A DNA stretch of 7,103 nt from positions 1 through 7,103 of the forward strand of contig JAPOOH010000413.1 of the NCBI GenBank assembly GCA_026713505.1, read 5' to 3'. The DNA is from Chloroflexota bacterium. GTDB lineage: Bacteria > Chloroflexota > Dehalococcoidia > Lucifugimonadales > Australimonadaceae. The stretch's first letter is position 1, and every line of letters begins with the position of its first letter. The translations under genes and the position numbers were made by a program. Shown here in pieces: positions 5,610 through 7,103 of the stretch. The notes beneath the pieces are model-generated. The model saw only the letters and a list, made by a program, of their open reading frames with translations. It did no database searches and was not told where the DNA came from.

Positions 5610-5876
5610 ATGCTGGATACAGCTACCAAACAACGCATCATCGGAGAGTACCAGGCGAAGCCGGGAGACACCGGCTCCACGGAAGTGCAGGTGGCACTTC
5701 TCTCCGAGCGTATTCGCGGCCTGACCGATCACCTCCGCCGGAACCACAAAGACCACGCCACGCGCAGAGGTCTTCTGAAGTTGGTCGGGCAACGCCGCCG
5801 TCTCCTGCGGTATCTCGCAAGAGAGGACGTAGGACGCTACCGGACAGTCATCAGCAGGCTTGGGCTTCGCAGATAG
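5610..5876 (+). CDS. rpsO: 30S ribosomal protein S15
   Basis: The 88-residue product is full length for S15 (usually about 89). The N-terminal MLDTATKQRIIGEYQAKPGD, the STEVQVALLSERI helix (23-35), the LTDHLRRNHKDHATRRGLL segment (38-56) and the RRRLLRYLAREDVGRYRTVI region (62-81) match the four-helix S15 family throughout. The His-Lys-Asp-His and following basic residues are the known 16S rRNA-binding part. S15 binds the 16S central domain early in 30S assembly. The ATG has a short-spaced GGGACGG ribosome binding site inside a palindrome. pnp follows on the same strand after 122 nt, the conserved rpsO-pnp order. Confidence 0.98.
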   Translation: MLDTATKQRIIGEYQAKPGDTGSTEVQVALLSERIRGLTDHLRRNHKDHATRRGLLKLVGQRRRLLRYLAREDVGRYRTVISRLGLRR

Positions 5877-5888
5877 CCCCCCCTCGGA

Positions 5889-5914
5889 AACAGCGCCTTG
5901 CAGAGGGCGCTGTT
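5889..5914 (+). terminator. Stem-loop in the rpsO-pnp spacer (attenuator or RNA-processing site)
   Basis: AACAGCGCC (5889-5897) and GGCGCTGTT (5906-5914) form a perfect 9-bp stem, extendable by T5898-G5905 and T5899-A5904 to 11 bp with a GCAG loop. It starts 12 nt after the rpsO stop codon. The sequence after it (CCTCTATAAG) is pyrimidine-rich but not a real U-tract, so read-through into pnp is likely. In Escherichia coli this spacer carries an attenuating terminator and an RNase III site; a similar role here is inferred from position and shape. Confidence 0.55.
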
Positions 5915-5924
5915 CCTCTATAAG
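5898..5924 (+). promoter_or_regulatory. Weak candidate internal promoter for pnp
   Basis: TATAAG (5919-5924) matches five of six -10 positions, with TTGCAG (5898-5903) 15 nt upstream. The spacing is short, the -35 is poor, and the box overlaps the 3' arm of the spacer stem-loop. If real it would give pnp a leader of about 70 nt independent of rpsO. Confidence 0.22.
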
Positions 5925-5998
5925 CCAGCCGACATTCCTGACCCGGTTCAGAACTGCCCCAGCGCATGGCCTGTGAAAAGAACAGGAGTTGTTTACGT

Positions 5999-7103
5999 AT
6001 GCCCACGCACCATGAGATAGAGATAGCCGGACGAACCCTCTCCATAGAGACGGGCAGGCTGGCACAGCAGGCGCACGGTTCAGCCGTCGTGCGCTACGGG
6101 GACGCCGTCGTGCTCGTCACCGCAGTGATGGGAGGCGTCCGCGAAGGGTTGGACTTCTTCCCGCTGACCATCGAATACGAAGAGCGCCTCTACGCCGTCG
6201 GGCGTATCCCCGGCAGCTTCTTCCGCCGCGAAGGACGCCCAACGACGGAGGCGACGCTCGCCGCCCGGCTGACCGACCGACCCCTGCGCCCGCGCTTCCC
6301 CAAGGGGATGCGGAACGAGGTGCAGATCATCACGACGGTCCTTTCCGCCGACCACGAGAACCAGCCGGACATCCTCGGCATCATCGGCGCGTCAGCCGCG
6401 CTGTCCATCTCCCACATCCCGTTCAACGGCCCCGTTTCAGCGACGCGGATGGGCTACGTTGACGGCGAACTCGTCGTGAACCCCACCTTCGAACAGCTCG
6501 CCAACGGCAAGCTCGACCTGACGATCGCGGGCAGCCGCGACGCCGTCATCATGATCGAGGCCGGGGCGAAAGAAGTGAGCGAGGAGATCGTCCTGGAAGC
6601 GCTTCGCGTCGGCCAGGAGAACAACGTCAAGATCATCGACCTGCAGGACAAGATCGTTGCCGAAGCCGGCAAGCCGAAGACCGAGGTAACGCTGGCGGAG
6701 GCCTCGGACCCGGAGCTGGTATCGAGCGTGGAGCGCATCGTCCACTCCACGCTGGAGGGCATCATCGACCGGGGCGAAGGCCGGGGCGAGCGCAACGAGG
6801 GCATCAAGCAGGCCGAACGCGAGGCCATCGAGCAGCTCGGCGAGCAGTACGACGCCAAGACTGTCGCAAAGGTGTTCGACGACGTGCTGAAGAAGACCGT
6901 GCGCGCCAAGGTCATCAAGGAAGGCAAGCGCCCGGACGGGCGTGCGCTCACCGAGGTGCGCCCGCTCTCCAGCGAGGTCGGCCTGCTGCCGCGCACGCAC
7001 GGCTCCGCGCTCTTCCAGCGCGGCGAAACGCAGATCCTCACGGTGGCCACGCTCGGCTCGACGTCCATGACGCAGAAGCTGGACGGCCTCAGCCCCGAGG
7101 ACA
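5999..7103 (+). CDS. pnp: Polyribonucleotide nucleotidyltransferase (PNPase), N-terminal 368 residues, truncated by window end
   Basis: PNPase degrades RNA 3' to 5' by phosphorolysis, releasing nucleoside diphosphates, usually as a trimer with degradosome partners. The first RNase PH domain (about 10-145) contains FFRREGRPTTEATLAARL (74-91) and DRPLRPRFPKG (93-103), both strongly conserved. The all-helical linker domain follows at about 235-305. The second RNase PH domain begins at RPDGR (311-315) and carries GLLPRTHGSALFQRGETQ (328-345), a hallmark of the family. The active-site Asp/His region of this domain and the KH and S1 RNA-binding domains lie beyond the right edge. The ATG at 5999 is preceded by AGGAG (5984-5988) at 10 nt. 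The gene follows rpsO at 122 nt. No frameshift or internal stop is seen. Confidence 0.98.
   Translation, partial: MPTHHEIEIAGRTLSIETGRLAQQAHGSAVVRYGDAVVLVTAVMGGVREGLDFFPLTIEYEERLYAVGRIPGSFFRREGRPTTEATLAARLTDRPLRPRFPKGMRNEVQIITTVLSADHENQPDILGIIGASAALSISHIPFNGPVSATRMGYVDGELVVNPTFEQLANGKLDLTIAGSRDAVIMIEAGAKEVSEEIVLEALRVGQENNVKIIDLQDKIVAEAGKPKTEVTLAEASDPELVSSVERIVHSTLEGIIDRGEGRGERNEGIKQAEREAIEQLGEQYDAKTVAKVFDDVLKKTVRAKVIKEGKRPDGRALTEVRPLSSEVGLLPRTHGSALFQRGETQILTVATLGSTSMTQKLDGLSPED

Noticed and set aside
5466..6065. 199-codon minus-strand frame covering rpsO and the rpsO-pnp spacer
   Set aside because: It is antisense to a certain rpsO and to the start of pnp, with no recognisable domains.
6437..7068. 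Minus-strand frames of 187 and 204 codons opposite pnp
   Set aside because: They are antisense to highly conserved PNPase sequence and have biased Leu/Ala/Asp or Ser/Arg composition, so they are shadows.

Overview
This is a GC-rich window with long high-GC ORFs, several GTG/TTG starts and two secreted lipoproteins on long Pro-Thr (PTPTP) stalks. That stalk style, together with an enolase-superfamily gene and a metal-dependent cyclase gene, suggests a Chloroflexota bacterium, for example a Dehalococcoidia/SAR202-type lineage. The assignment rests on style and gene content only; no rRNA is present.

Layout, left to right. At 1-186 (minus) is the N-terminus of a mandelate racemase/muconate lactonizing (enolase superfamily) enzyme, cut by the window edge. 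At 187-474 is a divergent intergenic region with a plausible promoter for the leftward gene, a cluster of 10-bp-spaced direct repeats, a 12-bp perfect inverted repeat and a -10-like box for the rightward gene. At 475-1188 (plus) is a lipoprotein with a PT-rich stalk and an unrecognised, probably helical, domain. At 1219-2169 (minus) is a cyclase-family (PF04199-type) metal hydrolase, convergent with the lipoprotein. At 2235-5426 (minus) is a 1063-residue lipid-anchored polysaccharide lyase of the PL8 type (chondroitin/hyaluronan/xanthan lyase fold), which is the standout gene. At 5427-5609 is a divergent region with a good rpsO promoter and a palindrome over the rpsO ribosome binding site. At 5610-5876 (plus) is rpsO, and at 5999-7103 (plus) is pnp, truncated by the right edge, with a strong stem-loop between them.

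How the genes relate. rpsO-pnp is the classic housekeeping pair (30S protein S15 and the exoribonuclease PNPase), and its leader and spacer contain structures that could serve autoregulation. The left 5.4 kb looks like accessory catabolic and surface content. The lyase would depolymerise a uronic-acid polysaccharide at the cell surface. The cyclase and the enolase-superfamily enzyme are the sort of cytoplasmic enzymes that handle small oxygenated acids, but a shared pathway is only an inference.

No CRISPR array, tRNA, rRNA or insertion sequence was seen. No wholly undescribed multi-gene system is evident. The best leads are the divergent PL8 lyase, the orphan stalked lipoprotein, and the set of stem-loops placed at stop codons and over ribosome binding sites.
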